Assembly (NCBI RefSeq): GCF_002159975.1
Contig: NZ_NFJR01000002.1
Location: 248,001-312,000, forward strand
Length of the DNA stretch: 64,000 bases
Source: Barnesiella sp. An22
Lineage (GTDB): Bacteria > Bacteroidota > Bacteroidia > Bacteroidales > Barnesiellaceae
Direction of reading: 5' to 3'
Positions 37,720-46,859 of this stretch are shown here, piece by piece; the stretch's first letter is position 1, and every line of letters starts with the position of its first letter. Position numbers and translations under genes: made by a program. The notes beneath the pieces are model-generated. The model was not told the origin of the DNA and searched no databases. It saw nothing but the letters and a program-made list of their open reading frames with translations.

Positions 37720-37755
37720 GCAAGGGCTGCCCGGTTTTTACCAGGCAGCCCTTGC
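37720..37755. terminator. Hairpin downstream of the M3 peptidase gene
   Basis: GCAAGGGCTGCC (37720-37731) pairs perfectly with GGCAGCCCTTGC (37744-37755). Read in reverse it follows the M3 stop by about 25 bases. The T-tract is broken. Confidence 0.75.
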
Positions 37756-37779
37756 AGGTCGAATGTGCTTATTCGTGTA

Positions 37780-39870
37780 TTATTTCAAACCGCGGTTACG
37801 GAGCAGTGCGTCGGGGTTGGGGTCGGCACCGCGGAATTGGCGGTAGAGTTTCATGGGGTCTTCGCTGCCACCCTTTTCGAGGATGTTTTCGCGGAAGGCT
37901 TTGGCGGTAGCCGGGTCGAAGATACCGTGTTCGATGAAGGCATCGAAGGCATCGGCATCGAGCACCTCGGCCCAGGTGTAGCTGTAATAGCCGGCACAGT
38001 AGTCGTTGGTGAAGATGTGCGAGAAGTAGGTGCTGCGATAGCGGTAGGTAATCTCGTCGATGAGGCCGATAGATTGAGCTACCTCTTTCTCGAACTGGCG
38101 CACGTCGTACTCTTTGACTTCGCTGATTTCGTGCCAGCGCATGTCGAGAATCGAAGCGGCAATGAGCTCGGTGGTGGTGAAGCCCTGGTTGAATTTCGAA
38201 GCGGCCTCCATCTTCTCGATGAGCGAGTCGGGAATCACCTCACCCGTCTTGTAGTGTTTGGCGTAGAGTTTGAGTACTTCGGGATGAGTAGCCCAGTGCT
38301 CGTTGATTTGCGAGGGCAGCTCCACGAAGTCGCGAGCTACGTTGGTACCGCTTACCGAGGGGTAGTGGCAGCGGGTGAGCATGCCGTGCAGGGCGTGGCC
38401 GAACTCGTGGAAGAGCGTCTGTACCTCGTCGATGGTGAGCAGGGCAGGCGTGTCGCCGGTAGGTTTGGTAAAGTTGGCTACGTTGTAGACAATGGGACGT
38501 ACCTCGTTGCCATCCTGTACATAGGCTTCGCGGAAGTTGTACATCCAGGCACCGGCCCGTTTGCTGGGACGGGGGAAGTAGTCGGTATAGAACACGGCCA
38601 GGTGTTTACCGTCGGCATCCTTCACTTCGAAGGCCCGCACGTCGGGGTGATATACGGGTACATCCTTCAGCTCGGTGATGGTGATGCCGTAGAGCTTGTT
38701 GGCCACCATGAAGGCCCCTTCGCGCACGTTGTCGAGGCTGAAGTAGGGTTTCAGCTCATCTTCGTTGAGGTCGTATTTGGCCTTGCGTACCTTCTCGGCA
38801 TAGTACCACCAGTCCCAGGGAGCCAGTTTGAAGTTGCCGCCTTCGGCATCGATAATCTTCTGCATGTCGGCCACCTCTTCCTTGGCCCGGGGGATGGCAT
38901 ATTCCCACACACGGTTGAGCAGGTTGTTCACATTCTCGTCGGTCTTGGCCATGCGGTCGTCGAGGGCAAAGTCGGCGTAGGTCTTGAAGCCCAGCAGATT
39001 GGCCTTTTTAAGGCGGAGGTTGACAATCTTCGATACGAGAGCCTTGTTGTCGTGCTCGTTGTCGTTGTCGCCCTTGTTGATGTAGGCCTTGTAAACCTTC
39101 TCGCGCAGGGCGCGGTTGTCGGCATACTGGAGGAAGGGAATGCGGCTGGGAGCGTCGAGGGTAAATACCCATTTGCCGGCCAGGTTGCGGGCGGCAGCCT
39201 CGTCGGCAGCGGCAGCCACTACGGCTTCGGGCAGTCCGGCCAGGTCGGCCTCGTTGTCGATTACCAGCTGGAAGGCATTCGATTCGGCCAAGGCATTGTC
39301 GCCATACTGAATCGAGAGCATGGCCAGCTCCTTGTTGATTTCGCGCAGGGTATCCTTGGCCGCCTCGGAGAGGAGGGCGCCGGCCCGTACGAAATCTTTG
39401 TAGTGGTTCTCGAGCACTTTCATCTGTTCGGCGTCGAGACCCTCGTTTTCGCGGTTGTCATATACCGCTTTGACACGCTGGAACAGCTTGTCGTTGAGTG
39501 AGATGTTGTCGTAGTGCTCGGTGAGTCGGGGCGAAATCTCCTTGGCGATTGCCTGGAGCTCGTCGTTGGTATCGGCCTCGGTGAGGCTGCTGAAGATGAG
39601 GTTTACCCGGGTGAGCAGCAGGCCGCTGAATTCGAGAGGCTCGATGGTATTCTTGAAGGTAGGAGCCTCGGGGTTGTTGACGATGGCTTCGATTTCGGCA
39701 TCGTGTTGCTTGATAGCCTCTTCGAAAGCAGGCATGTAGTGCTCGGTCTTGATCTGGTCGAACGGCGGTACGCCGAACGGAGTGTTAAATTCGCCCAAAA
39801 GCGGATTCTCTTTTTGATTGCAGGAAATCATCATAAGAGCGGTTAACGATGTGACTAAAAGTTTTTTCAT
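37780..39870 (-). CDS. M3 family metallopeptidase lipoprotein (oligopeptidase A/Dcp-like)
   Basis: 696 residues from 39870 (MKKLLVTSLTALMMISCNQKE). The lipobox MISC places it as a lipoprotein, unlike the cytosolic enterobacterial relatives. The M3 zinc site HEFGHALHG lies near residue 486, with the downstream helix typical of oligopeptidase A/dipeptidyl carboxypeptidase. It should hydrolyse short peptides in the periplasm or at the surface. It follows the EEP-family gene by 19 bases and probably belongs to the rhomboid operon. Confidence 0.94.
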   Translation of the reverse strand: MKKLLVTSLTALMMISCNQKENPLLGEFNTPFGVPPFDQIKTEHYMPAFEEAIKQHDAEIEAIVNNPEAPTFKNTIEPLEFSGLLLTRVNLIFSSLTEADTNDELQAIAKEISPRLTEHYDNISLNDKLFQRVKAVYDNRENEGLDAEQMKVLENHYKDFVRAGALLSEAAKDTLREINKELAMLSIQYGDNALAESNAFQLVIDNEADLAGLPEAVVAAAADEAAARNLAGKWVFTLDAPSRIPFLQYADNRALREKVYKAYINKGDNDNEHDNKALVSKIVNLRLKKANLLGFKTYADFALDDRMAKTDENVNNLLNRVWEYAIPRAKEEVADMQKIIDAEGGNFKLAPWDWWYYAEKVRKAKYDLNEDELKPYFSLDNVREGAFMVANKLYGITITELKDVPVYHPDVRAFEVKDADGKHLAVFYTDYFPRPSKRAGAWMYNFREAYVQDGNEVRPIVYNVANFTKPTGDTPALLTIDEVQTLFHEFGHALHGMLTRCHYPSVSGTNVARDFVELPSQINEHWATHPEVLKLYAKHYKTGEVIPDSLIEKMEAASKFNQGFTTTELIAASILDMRWHEISEVKEYDVRQFEKEVAQSIGLIDEITYRYRSTYFSHIFTNDYCAGYYSYTWAEVLDADAFDAFIEHGIFDPATAKAFRENILEKGGSEDPMKLYRQFRGADPNPDALLRNRGLK

Positions 39871-39889
39871 GTGGTATAATATTACTGTG

Positions 39890-40969
39890 TTAATGAATTT
39901 CGGCAGGGGGCTCCCAGGCAAATCGTACCAGGAGCGGGTAGTGGTCGGAACTCTTGTAGCGCAGCCGTTCGAGCCAACGCGCCTCCATGTTGCCCTTGTA
40001 GAGAATGTGGTCGATGCGGAACCAGAACCGGTTGGCGTGGTAGGTGATACCGGGCCCCAGACCCAGTTCGTTGTAGGCGTTGCGGAATCCCATGCGGCGG
40101 AACCGGCGCACGGCATAGGAGAGGGGCGAGTCGTTGAAGTCGCCGCACACGATTACGTTGCCGGCGAGCTCTTCGATTTTCTCGGCCGTGAGGTCGGCCT
40201 GTTTGTTGCGGGCCCGGGCCGCATTGACAAGTTTGGAGAGCAGATGCTTCTTCACCTCGTCGAGGTAGTCGGTATTGGGGTGTGCGGTAATCTCGTGGTA
40301 GAGCTCCTTGTCGGTTTGAGTAAGCCCGATCGACTCCATGTGCTGGTTGACGACGGTAACCTCGCGCTCGCCTATCTGTACCCGATAGGCCGCTACGGCA
40401 CTCGATTCGGAGTAGACGGTGTCGAAGAGCAGGCGGGCCGGATATTTCGAGAGGAAGTTCATGCCGTGGCTCGTGGGTATCCGGTAGGGATAGCGTGCGT
40501 GGATGCTGTCGATTTGCGCCTGCGCAACCTTCAGGCCGGGGTTGGGGTCGGCCAGTTCGGGCGCCTCTTGCAGGCACACCAGGTCGGCATCCTGTGCCAG
40601 CAGGAACGAGATGGTGCGGTTTTGGGGTGTATCGCTCCCCTCGTAGTCGAGCAGGAAATAGACGTTATAGGTCATCAGCGTGAACCCCGGGGCGCTGTTG
40701 TCGGGCGGCTGGGGCTTGTGTATGGGGCAGTAGCGGGCTATGCCTCCCCAGGCCAGTACCAGGGCCGCCACGGGTACCCAGATATAGCGCGGGTTATAGG
40801 CGAGCCATACGAAGAGAAAGGCCACGCACACGAAGAGGTTGAGGGGAAAGAGCAGCTCGAGCAGAATGCCCACGCGGGTGGGACAGTAGGCCGAGTAGGC
40901 TCCCATGATGAGGAGTAATCCCCACAGGGTATTGAGTATCAGTAATATGATTTTGACGACATGTTTCAT
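39890..40969 (-). CDS. Endonuclease/exonuclease/phosphatase-family protein with N-terminal membrane anchor
   Basis: 359 residues. The first ~85 hold about three membrane segments. The rest is an EEP fold: LMTYNVYF, CLQEAP (metal-binding Glu), NQHMES, CGDFNDSP (Asp/Asn pair) and SDHYPLLV (catalytic Asp-His). The fold hydrolyses phosphodiester or phosphomonoester bonds in nucleic acids, lipids or sugars. The anchor suggests a membrane-side or periplasmic substrate. It starts 7 bases after the second rhomboid gene, in the same transcript. Confidence 0.9.
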   Translation of the reverse strand: MKHVVKIILLILNTLWGLLLIMGAYSAYCPTRVGILLELLFPLNLFVCVAFLFVWLAYNPRYIWVPVAALVLAWGGIARYCPIHKPQPPDNSAPGFTLMTYNVYFLLDYEGSDTPQNRTISFLLAQDADLVCLQEAPELADPNPGLKVAQAQIDSIHARYPYRIPTSHGMNFLSKYPARLLFDTVYSESSAVAAYRVQIGEREVTVVNQHMESIGLTQTDKELYHEITAHPNTDYLDEVKKHLLSKLVNAARARNKQADLTAEKIEELAGNVIVCGDFNDSPLSYAVRRFRRMGFRNAYNELGLGPGITYHANRFWFRIDHILYKGNMEARWLERLRYKSSDHYPLLVRFAWEPPAEIH

Positions 40970-40976
40970 ATCCCGG

Positions 40977-41882
40977 TTATTTTTTCCCGGCCTCGAAGAG
41001 CCGCTTTTTCTCTTCGGCCGTCAGTGAGGTGTACCCCGATTTCTTGATTTTATCGAGAATGGCGTCAATCTCGTCGCTCTCCCGTTTTTTGCAGGCCCGA
41101 TATTCCATATCGGTTTCGGGTCGTGACGAGGTGCGGTAGGCGGTGCGGGCCGAGGGGCGCTTCACACGGATACGGGGCCGCGGCTTGCAAGCCGTCACGA
41201 TGCGGTCGATGAGTCGGTTGAGCGGAGCGGTGAGGTCTTTTCCCTTCTCCCAACGCACGATGAACCAGTAGCCCAGCAGGGCACCGCCCAGGTGGGCAAT
41301 GTGTCCGCCGCCGTTGGCCGAGGTGACGCTGAGCAGGTCGATGAGGATGGTGACGATAGCAATGTATTTCAGCGAGATAGCCCCGAGAAAGAGCAGGTTG
41401 ATTTTATAGTCGGGCATGCGGAAGGCGGTAGCCACCACGATGGCGATAATCGAGGCCGAGGCTCCGCACATGAGCCCCTGCTTTCCCTCGAAATAGGGGA
41501 AGAGGTTGTACGAGAGCAGGTAGAGCAGTCCGCCGGCAATGCCGCCCCACAGGTAGAGCCCCACCATCTGCTTCTCGCCGAAGGCGGTGAGGAATATCTG
41601 CCCGAACCAGTAGAGCCACAGCATGTTGAAGAGGATGTGCCACACGTCGTAGTGCACGAACATGTAGGTGAGCAGAGTCCACGGATGGGTGATAAACTCG
41701 TAGGGATCGGAGGGCATCTCGATGTAGGGGAGCACAATCGAGAGGTCGATGTTGAACAGCAGGAGTACAACCCCCGTGATGCGTAGCAGCAGGAACACCG
41801 CTACGTTGATATAGATGAGTTTCAGCAGTACCGAGCCTTGCCCGAACTGCCGCTTGAGGTTGTCAATAATAGAAGCCGCCAC
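40977..41882 (-). CDS. Rhomboid intramembrane serine protease with cytoplasmic tail
   Basis: 301 residues. The six-helix rhomboid core has the catalytic Ser in MCGASASIIAI and the catalytic His in GGGHIAHLGGALLG, plus the HILFNMLWLYWFG loop. A basic, then charged C-terminal tail of about 95 residues follows, ending in a small helical module (DEIDAILDKIKKSGYTSLTAEEKKRLFEAGKK) seen at the end of many Bacteroidota rhomboids (DUF6576-like). Its start overlaps the preceding rhomboid gene by 20 bases. Confidence 0.92.
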   Translation of the reverse strand: MAASIIDNLKRQFGQGSVLLKLIYINVAVFLLLRITGVVLLLFNIDLSIVLPYIEMPSDPYEFITHPWTLLTYMFVHYDVWHILFNMLWLYWFGQIFLTAFGEKQMVGLYLWGGIAGGLLYLLSYNLFPYFEGKQGLMCGASASIIAIVVATAFRMPDYKINLLFLGAISLKYIAIVTILIDLLSVTSANGGGHIAHLGGALLGYWFIVRWEKGKDLTAPLNRLIDRIVTACKPRPRIRVKRPSARTAYRTSSRPETDMEYRACKKRESDEIDAILDKIKKSGYTSLTAEEKKRLFEAGKK

Positions 41883-42561
41883 CGCCTATTCCTTTCTTTT
41901 TCCAATAGCGTATGAGGAAGAATCCGAAGAGCATGCCTCCCAGGTGGGCAAAGTGAGCTACACCGCTCATGGTGCCGCTGATACCGAATATCAGTTCGAG
42001 GAGGCCGTAGAAGATAACAAAATATTTAGCCTTGATGGGTATGGGGATAAACAGGATGAAGAGCGGCACGTTGGGGAACAACATGCCAAAGGCGAGCAGG
42101 ATACCGAAGGCGGCTCCCGAGGCTCCCACGGTAACAAACTGGTTGAGCAGCATCGAGGTTTGGTCCCAGCCCAACTGGGCTACCGTAGCGTCGATGGCCG
42201 AGTGAAGCTCGAAGTACCAGGCCAGCTCCTGTATCAGGCCGGCCCCTATACCGGTAGTGAGGTAGTAGAAGATGAACCGTTTGCCTCCCCACACCGCTTC
42301 GAGCGTGCGGCCGAACATGAAGACCGAGAACATGTTGAAGAAGATGTGGTCGAAGCTGTTCGTGTCGTGAAGGAACATGTAGGTGACCAACTGAATGACG
42401 TTGAAATCGTCGGCTTCGATGTAGTGCAATCCCAGCAGATAATTCAAGTCGATGCCGGCAATTTTGGGCAGGGTCAACGCAGCCAGCCACACAATGAAGT
42501 TGATGATGATAAGATTGAGCGTGACGGGCGGTATCGATCCCAAAAAAGATCTGTTTTGCAT
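41863..42561 (-). CDS. Rhomboid intramembrane serine protease
   Basis: 232 residues, essentially only the six-helix core. Catalytic Ser in VGASGAAFGILLA and His in VAHFAHLGGMLFG. The N-terminal part has the FDHIFFNMFSVFMFG segment. It ends in a Lys/Gly-rich tail. It is the first gene of the reverse operon and shares its last 20 bases with the second rhomboid. Substrates cannot be told from sequence. Confidence 0.92.
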   Translation of the reverse strand: MQNRSFLGSIPPVTLNLIIINFIVWLAALTLPKIAGIDLNYLLGLHYIEADDFNVIQLVTYMFLHDTNSFDHIFFNMFSVFMFGRTLEAVWGGKRFIFYYLTTGIGAGLIQELAWYFELHSAIDATVAQLGWDQTSMLLNQFVTVGASGAAFGILLAFGMLFPNVPLFILFIPIPIKAKYFVIFYGLLELIFGISGTMSGVAHFAHLGGMLFGFFLIRYWKKKGIGGGGFYY

Positions 42562-42640
42562 AAATAATCGTTCTTTTATTGACGAGGGTAACTGCCTTGT
42601 AGTCTAAGACATAAAACAGATTATCCCCTGATTTTGCAAG

Positions 42641-42673
42641 CAAAAATAGTGATTTTTCAAGGATTTACTCAAA
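42641..42673 (-). promoter_or_regulatory. Promoter of the rhomboid operon
   Basis: On the reverse strand: -7 TATTTTTG (42641-42648) and -33 TTTG (42670-42673), 21 bases apart. The leader is about 75 bases. Confidence 0.75.
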
Positions 42674-42729
42674 TATGGGTGTGTTATATTATAAAATAGC
42701 GACTTTTATTATATTTTTTTACTTTATTG

Positions 42730-42761
42730 TTTGCACTATATCATTTTAATATTTACATTTG
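42730..42761 (+). promoter_or_regulatory. Promoter of the HU gene
   Basis: A perfect -33 TTTG (42730-42733) and -7 TACATTTG (42754-42761), 20 bases apart, 50 bases before the ATG. Confidence 0.88.
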
Positions 42762-42811
42762 CCGTGCTGCTCTTCAGGGAGATTATTACTTAACTTTTAA
42801 TTATACATGTT

Positions 42812-43084
42812 ATGAACAAGACTGAACTTATCAATGCTATGGCCGAAAAAGCCGGTTTGAGCAAAGTTGACGCAAAGAAGGCATTGGACGCTTTTGTAGA
42901 AGCAGTTTCGGAATCACTCGTAAAAGGGGACAAAGTGGCTCTTATTGGTTTTGGAACTTTTGGCGTTGCAGAGAAAGCTGCTCGCACAGGTATCAATCCG
43001 GCAACTAAAGAAAAAATCACTATCGCTGCCAAGAAAGTGGTTAAATTCAAAGCTGGTGCCGAGTTGGCCGACCAAGTAAAATAA
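42812..43084 (+). CDS. HU-family DNA-binding protein
   Basis: A 90-residue nucleoid protein that bends DNA. The sequence MNKTELINAMAEKAGLSK, the GFGTFGVAEKAARTGINPAT arm (Pro-containing) and the C-terminal KAGAELADQVK fit HU rather than IHF. It is a monocistronic gene with its own strong promoter and terminator, diverging from the rhomboid operon. Confidence 0.96.
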   Translation: MNKTELINAMAEKAGLSKVDAKKALDAFVEAVSESLVKGDKVALIGFGTFGVAEKAARTGINPATKEKITIAAKKVVKFKAGAELADQVK

Positions 43085-43106
43085 AGAAGTTATTTTATGG
43101 TAGCAT

Positions 43107-43140
43107 AAAAAAAGAGAGACTTACGAGTCTCTCTTTTTTT
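43107..43140. terminator. Bidirectional terminator of HU and the antiporter
   Basis: A 15-bp perfect stem: seven A plus GAGAGACT pairs with AGTCTCTC plus seven T, around a TACG tetraloop. The A-run upstream makes it work on both strands. Confidence 0.92.
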
Positions 43141-43336
43141 GTTGGGTGGTTCCCAAATAGTTGTCTATGCGTTTGAGGAGTGGAACGGGTGCAGCCCGCG
43201 GCGTATCTATACCGGGACGTTGGAACGCCGTGCTGCGACACTTCAATCCGGTAGAGACGAAAACCAATGGCACATCCGCTCTTTGTCGGGTGCGAGTGCA
43301 GGCACAAGGGATGGTAGGGCGGTAACCTTGCCGGTA

Positions 43337-45490
43337 TTACAATTCGATTTTCTTTTTGCGATTGCGGTGGGTCCACCGTTTTTTGTAGGCGATGAGTTGT
43401 CGGAAAATCTTTTCGATACCCAGAATTTCGGAGTGGCTGAGCATGTCGTGCGACATGGGTTCCATGAACGAAGCGGGGGCCGGCTCGGCGGTACCGAACT
43501 GCTCGGGATAGAGTACGATAAGGTTGTTGTCGACGAAGTATTTCGAAAGGAACGAGGGAATGTTGTCGGCGTCGGCATTGAACGAGACCGAAGTGGGACG
43601 TGCGCTCACGACGATGAAAAGGTCGTCGTCGAGCACTACATTGGCCAAGAGCATGAAATCGTCCCAGCTCTCGAGCACTTCAAACTCGTTGCGGATGTTG
43701 TATCGACCGGCTCTCAACCGGGCTTTCAGGTAAGGGATAGTCTCGGCATAGGCATAGAAGATGGCCCGGCAGCCTATCTGTTTGGCCATGTTGGCTATCC
43801 GGTCTATCCATCGGGCAAAGCCCGTTTCATATTCGGCCTTGCGAGGTACGGCGATGACGATGCGGGTAATGGTGTTGATGGGGTTTACACACTTCGAGAT
43901 GAGAATCATCTTGTTGGTGTTCTTGAGCAGCGACTCGATTTTGGCACCGAAGAAGGTATCGACGATATTGGCCTTGTGGTGCAGACCCAGCACGACCTCG
44001 GTAATGTTCCGCTCCTTCATGGTGTGGATGATGCCGCTGGTGATGTTCATGTCGTACCGGGCGATGGGAATCAGTTTGGTATCGGCCGATGAGGCTACTT
44101 TACCGGCAAACTCGAGAATCGACTGCGAGCGGTAGTTGCTCGTCTTGCTGTCGTCGGTCACATGCAGGGCATAGAGGGGAGTCCGCTTTTGGGGCGACTT
44201 GAGCAGCAGGGCCAGGTTGATGAGGTTCTCGATGGTGCTGGGGTTGGCGATGGGTATCAGTATCTGTTCGCTCTGTACGGGCGATTTGGAAGATTTCGGT
44301 TCGTTGTTCTGCATGTCGACGACCATTTGGCGGGCGGCTTTCTCGGTGACCAGCGTACTGATGATGCAGGTAACCAGAATCATCACGATGGTGCCGTTGA
44401 GGATTTCTTCGTTGAATAGCCCGATGTCGTGACCGATAATCACGGCGGCCAGTGTGGCAGCGGCTTGGGCGTTACTCAACCCGAAGATGAGTTTGCGGTC
44501 TATCTTTGTCATGTGGCAACTCTTTTGGGTGAGCCAGGCGGCAATCCATTTGCACAGGGTGGCGACAACCGACATGTTGATGGCGACGATGAGCGTATCG
44601 GTGCCGCTGACGATAACCCGCAAGTCGATGAGCATACCTACCCCGATGAGGAAATAGGGAATGAATAGCGCGTTGCCTACAAATTCGAGCCGGTTCATCA
44701 GCGGCGATACATTGGGAATGAACCGGTTGAGTACGATGCCGGCAAAGAAAGCTCCCAAGATGGCCTCCAACCCGATGACCTGCGCCATGTACGAGGCAAG
44801 GAAGACGAGCGCCAGAATGAAGATGAACTGGGTGACGTTGTCGTTGTAGTTCTTGAAGAACCAGCGGGTGAGCCGCGGGTAGATGTAGAGGATGGCCACG
44901 CTGTAGATGGCGATGTTGACCGACAGTCTGAGCCAGAAGAACTCGGTGAGGTCGCCCCGCACCATGCCCGAGATGACCGCCAAAATGATGAGTGCTCCCA
45001 ATACGGTGAAAATCGTGCCCGCAATCGTCACGGGTACGGCCCGGCTGCGCGAGATTCCGTACCGGCTGATGATGGGATAGGCGATGAGTGTGTGCGAAGC
45101 ATACATGCTGGCCAGTAAAATCGAGGTCATGAGGTCGAGATGCAGCGTGTAGTAGCTGGTAATCGTACCCAGAATCATGGGGACGAGAAAGGTGTAGAGA
45201 CCGAAGATTATACCGTCTTTGCGGGTCTTTTTGAAATCGTTCATGTCGATTTCGAGACCGGCCAAAAACATCAGGTAGAGGATACCTACGTTGCCGAATA
45301 TCTCGAAACTGCTGTCGCGGGCCAACAGGTTGAGGCCGTTGGGCCCGATGATAACCCCGGCGATGATGAGTCCGATGATGTGTGGAACCCGTATGCGGTT
45401 GAGGAGTATGGGCGCAAGCAGGATGATAACCAATACAATAAAGAAAATCAGTACCGGATTCTCAATCGGTAGAGAAGTAATGCTGCCCAT
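43337..45490 (-). CDS. CPA2-family cation:proton antiporter with Usp-like C-terminus
   Basis: 717 residues from 45490 (MGSITSLPIENP), chosen over an ATG 17 codons upstream because the latter adds a non-family tail. About 12-13 membrane segments span residues 1-400 with Kef/NapA-type motifs (IIGLIIAGVIIGPNGLNLL; GILYLMFLAGLEIDM; GFFAG-like LGAFFAGIVLNRF). The remaining ~310 cytoplasmic residues look like one or two universal-stress-protein folds. No TrkA-N (Rossmann) regulatory domain is seen. It probably exchanges Na+ or K+ for H+. Confidence 0.92.
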   Translation of the reverse strand: MGSITSLPIENPVLIFFIVLVIILLAPILLNRIRVPHIIGLIIAGVIIGPNGLNLLARDSSFEIFGNVGILYLMFLAGLEIDMNDFKKTRKDGIIFGLYTFLVPMILGTITSYYTLHLDLMTSILLASMYASHTLIAYPIISRYGISRSRAVPVTIAGTIFTVLGALIILAVISGMVRGDLTEFFWLRLSVNIAIYSVAILYIYPRLTRWFFKNYNDNVTQFIFILALVFLASYMAQVIGLEAILGAFFAGIVLNRFIPNVSPLMNRLEFVGNALFIPYFLIGVGMLIDLRVIVSGTDTLIVAINMSVVATLCKWIAAWLTQKSCHMTKIDRKLIFGLSNAQAAATLAAVIIGHDIGLFNEEILNGTIVMILVTCIISTLVTEKAARQMVVDMQNNEPKSSKSPVQSEQILIPIANPSTIENLINLALLLKSPQKRTPLYALHVTDDSKTSNYRSQSILEFAGKVASSADTKLIPIARYDMNITSGIIHTMKERNITEVVLGLHHKANIVDTFFGAKIESLLKNTNKMILISKCVNPINTITRIVIAVPRKAEYETGFARWIDRIANMAKQIGCRAIFYAYAETIPYLKARLRAGRYNIRNEFEVLESWDDFMLLANVVLDDDLFIVVSARPTSVSFNADADNIPSFLSKYFVDNNLIVLYPEQFGTAEPAPASFMEPMSHDMLSHSEILGIEKIFRQLIAYKKRWTHRNRKKKIEL

Positions 45491-45530
45491 GACTCTGTAA
45501 TTTTGAGATGCTGAAACTGTAAATATGCAA

Positions 45531-45562
45531 CAAAAATACAAATAAAAGTTCGCTCTTGCAAG
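45531..45562 (-). promoter_or_regulatory. Promoter of the antiporter gene
   Basis: Reverse strand: -7 TATTTTTG (45531-45538), near-match -33 CTTG (45559-45562), 20 bases apart. Confidence 0.6.
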
Positions 45563-45634
45563 CCATACGCTTCCTTCTGTTTGAAAAGTGTCGCAAATAT
45601 CTAAAATGCAGTGAGAAGAATATAATTATTACGT

Positions 45635-45669
45635 TTTGATATGGTTTTACCTAAATAGTTGTATATTTG
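45635..45669 (+). promoter_or_regulatory. Promoter of asd
   Basis: -7 TATATTTG (45662-45669). A TTTG at 45635-45638 is 23 bases upstream, slightly longer than usual. Confidence 0.6.
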
Positions 45670-45732
45670 CATCTCTTTTTAGGGAAAAAGGAAAAACGAG
45701 ATTTTAACGTATAAAATTACAAAAGAAAGAAG

Positions 45733-46737
45733 ATGAAAGTCGCTATTGTGGGCGCCAGTGGCGCTGTCGGACAAGAGTTCCTAAGAGTTTTGGACGAGCG
45801 GAATTTCCCGATCGACGAACTGTTGTTGTTCGGTTCCTCTCGGAGTGCAGGACGTGCTTATCCCTTCAGGGGTAAACAGGTTGTAGTCAAGGAGCTGAAG
45901 CACAATGACGATTTCAAGGGCGTGGATATTGCTTTCACCTCGGCCGGTGCCGGTACCTCGAAAGAGTTTGCCGAGACGATTACCCGCTACGGCGCCATCA
46001 TGATTGACAACTCGAGTGCTTTCCGCATGGACGACGACGTGCCTCTGGTGGTCCCCGAGGTGAATGGCGACGATGCTTTCGTGCGTCCCCGCGGAATTAT
46101 CGCCAACCCCAACTGCACCACCATACAGATGGTTGTGGCCCTGAATGCCATCGAGGCCCTCTCGCACATCAAGCGGGTGCATGTGGCTACCTATCAGGCT
46201 GCCAGCGGTGCCGGTGCATCGGCCATGGCCGAGCTGAAGAAACAGTTCGAGCAACTCGTGGCCGGCGAGCAACCCACGGTCGAGAAATTCTTCTTCCAAC
46301 TGGCCTACAACCTCATTCCCCAGGTCGATGTCTTTACCGACAACCTCTATACCAAGGAGGAGATGAAGATGTATAACGAGACGCGCAAGATTATGCACTC
46401 CGATATAGCCGTGAGCGCAACCTGCGTGCGTGTGCCGGTGATGCGGGCTCACTCCGAAGCCATCTGGGTAGAGACCGAGCGTCCCGTATCGGTGGCCGAG
46501 GCCCGCGAGGCTTTTGCCCATGCCCCGGGTGTGGTGCTCGAGGACGATCCCGAGAATCGCGTATACCCCATGCCGCTCTTCAAGGCCGGGTGCGATCCGG
46601 TGTATGTAGGCCGTATCCGCAGCGATATATCCAACCCCAACGGGTTGACCTTCTGGACCGTGAGCGACCAGATTAAGAAGGGTGCTGCCCTGAATGCCGT
46701 GCAGATTGCCGAGTATCTGCTGGCACACAAGCAATAA
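45733..46737 (+). CDS. asd: Aspartate-semialdehyde dehydrogenase
   Basis: Reduces aspartyl phosphate to the semialdehyde, the branch point to lysine/diaminopimelate, threonine and methionine. The 334 residues show the N-terminal NADP motif [14 protein letters not shown], the active-site Cys128 in NPNCTTIQM, the [11 protein letters not shown] loop, and the C-terminal [15 protein letters not shown] with the catalytic His. Length is typical. It is not in an operon with other lysine genes here. Confidence 0.96.
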   Translation: MKVAIVGASGAVGQEFLRVLDERNFPIDELLLFGSSRSAGRAYPFRGKQVVVKELKHNDDFKGVDIAFTSAGAGTSKEFAETITRYGAIMIDNSSAFRMDDDVPLVVPEVNGDDAFVRPRGIIANPNCTTIQMVVALNAIEALSHIKRVHVATYQAASGAGASAMAELKKQFEQLVAGEQPTVEKFFFQLAYNLIPQVDVFTDNLYTKEEMKMYNETRKIMHSDIAVSATCVRVPVMRAHSEAIWVETERPVSVAEAREAFAHAPGVVLEDDPENRVYPMPLFKAGCDPVYVGRIRSDISNPNGLTFWTVSDQIKKGAALNAVQIAEYLLAHKQ

Positions 46738-46803
46738 ACAGGCCCCGTGGTTTTCAAGAAAGGGCTCTGCCCGTATTGAAATTTGTATTGTTTATAAATG
46801 ACC

Positions 46804-46840
46804 GACAGCCGCATGGAGTGCTCCGTGCGGCTGTCTTGTT
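46804..46840. terminator. Terminator between asd and the hexosaminidase gene
   Basis: GACAGCCGCA (46804-46813) pairs with TGCGGCTGTC (46826-46835), and GGAG/CTCC extend the stem inward. TTGTT follows on the forward strand. It serves two convergent genes. Confidence 0.7.
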
Positions 46841-46859
46841 ATGGGGTGTCGACGTGAGG

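Noticed and set aside
37624-39501. A 625-codon forward open frame over the M3 peptidase gene
   Set aside because: The reverse strand encodes a complete M3 peptidase with HEFGHALHG; the forward frame is its complement.
43095-43376. A 93-codon reverse frame between HU and the antiporter
   Set aside because: It covers the HU terminator, overlaps the antiporter end and is low in plausibility; the gap 43141-43336 looks empty.
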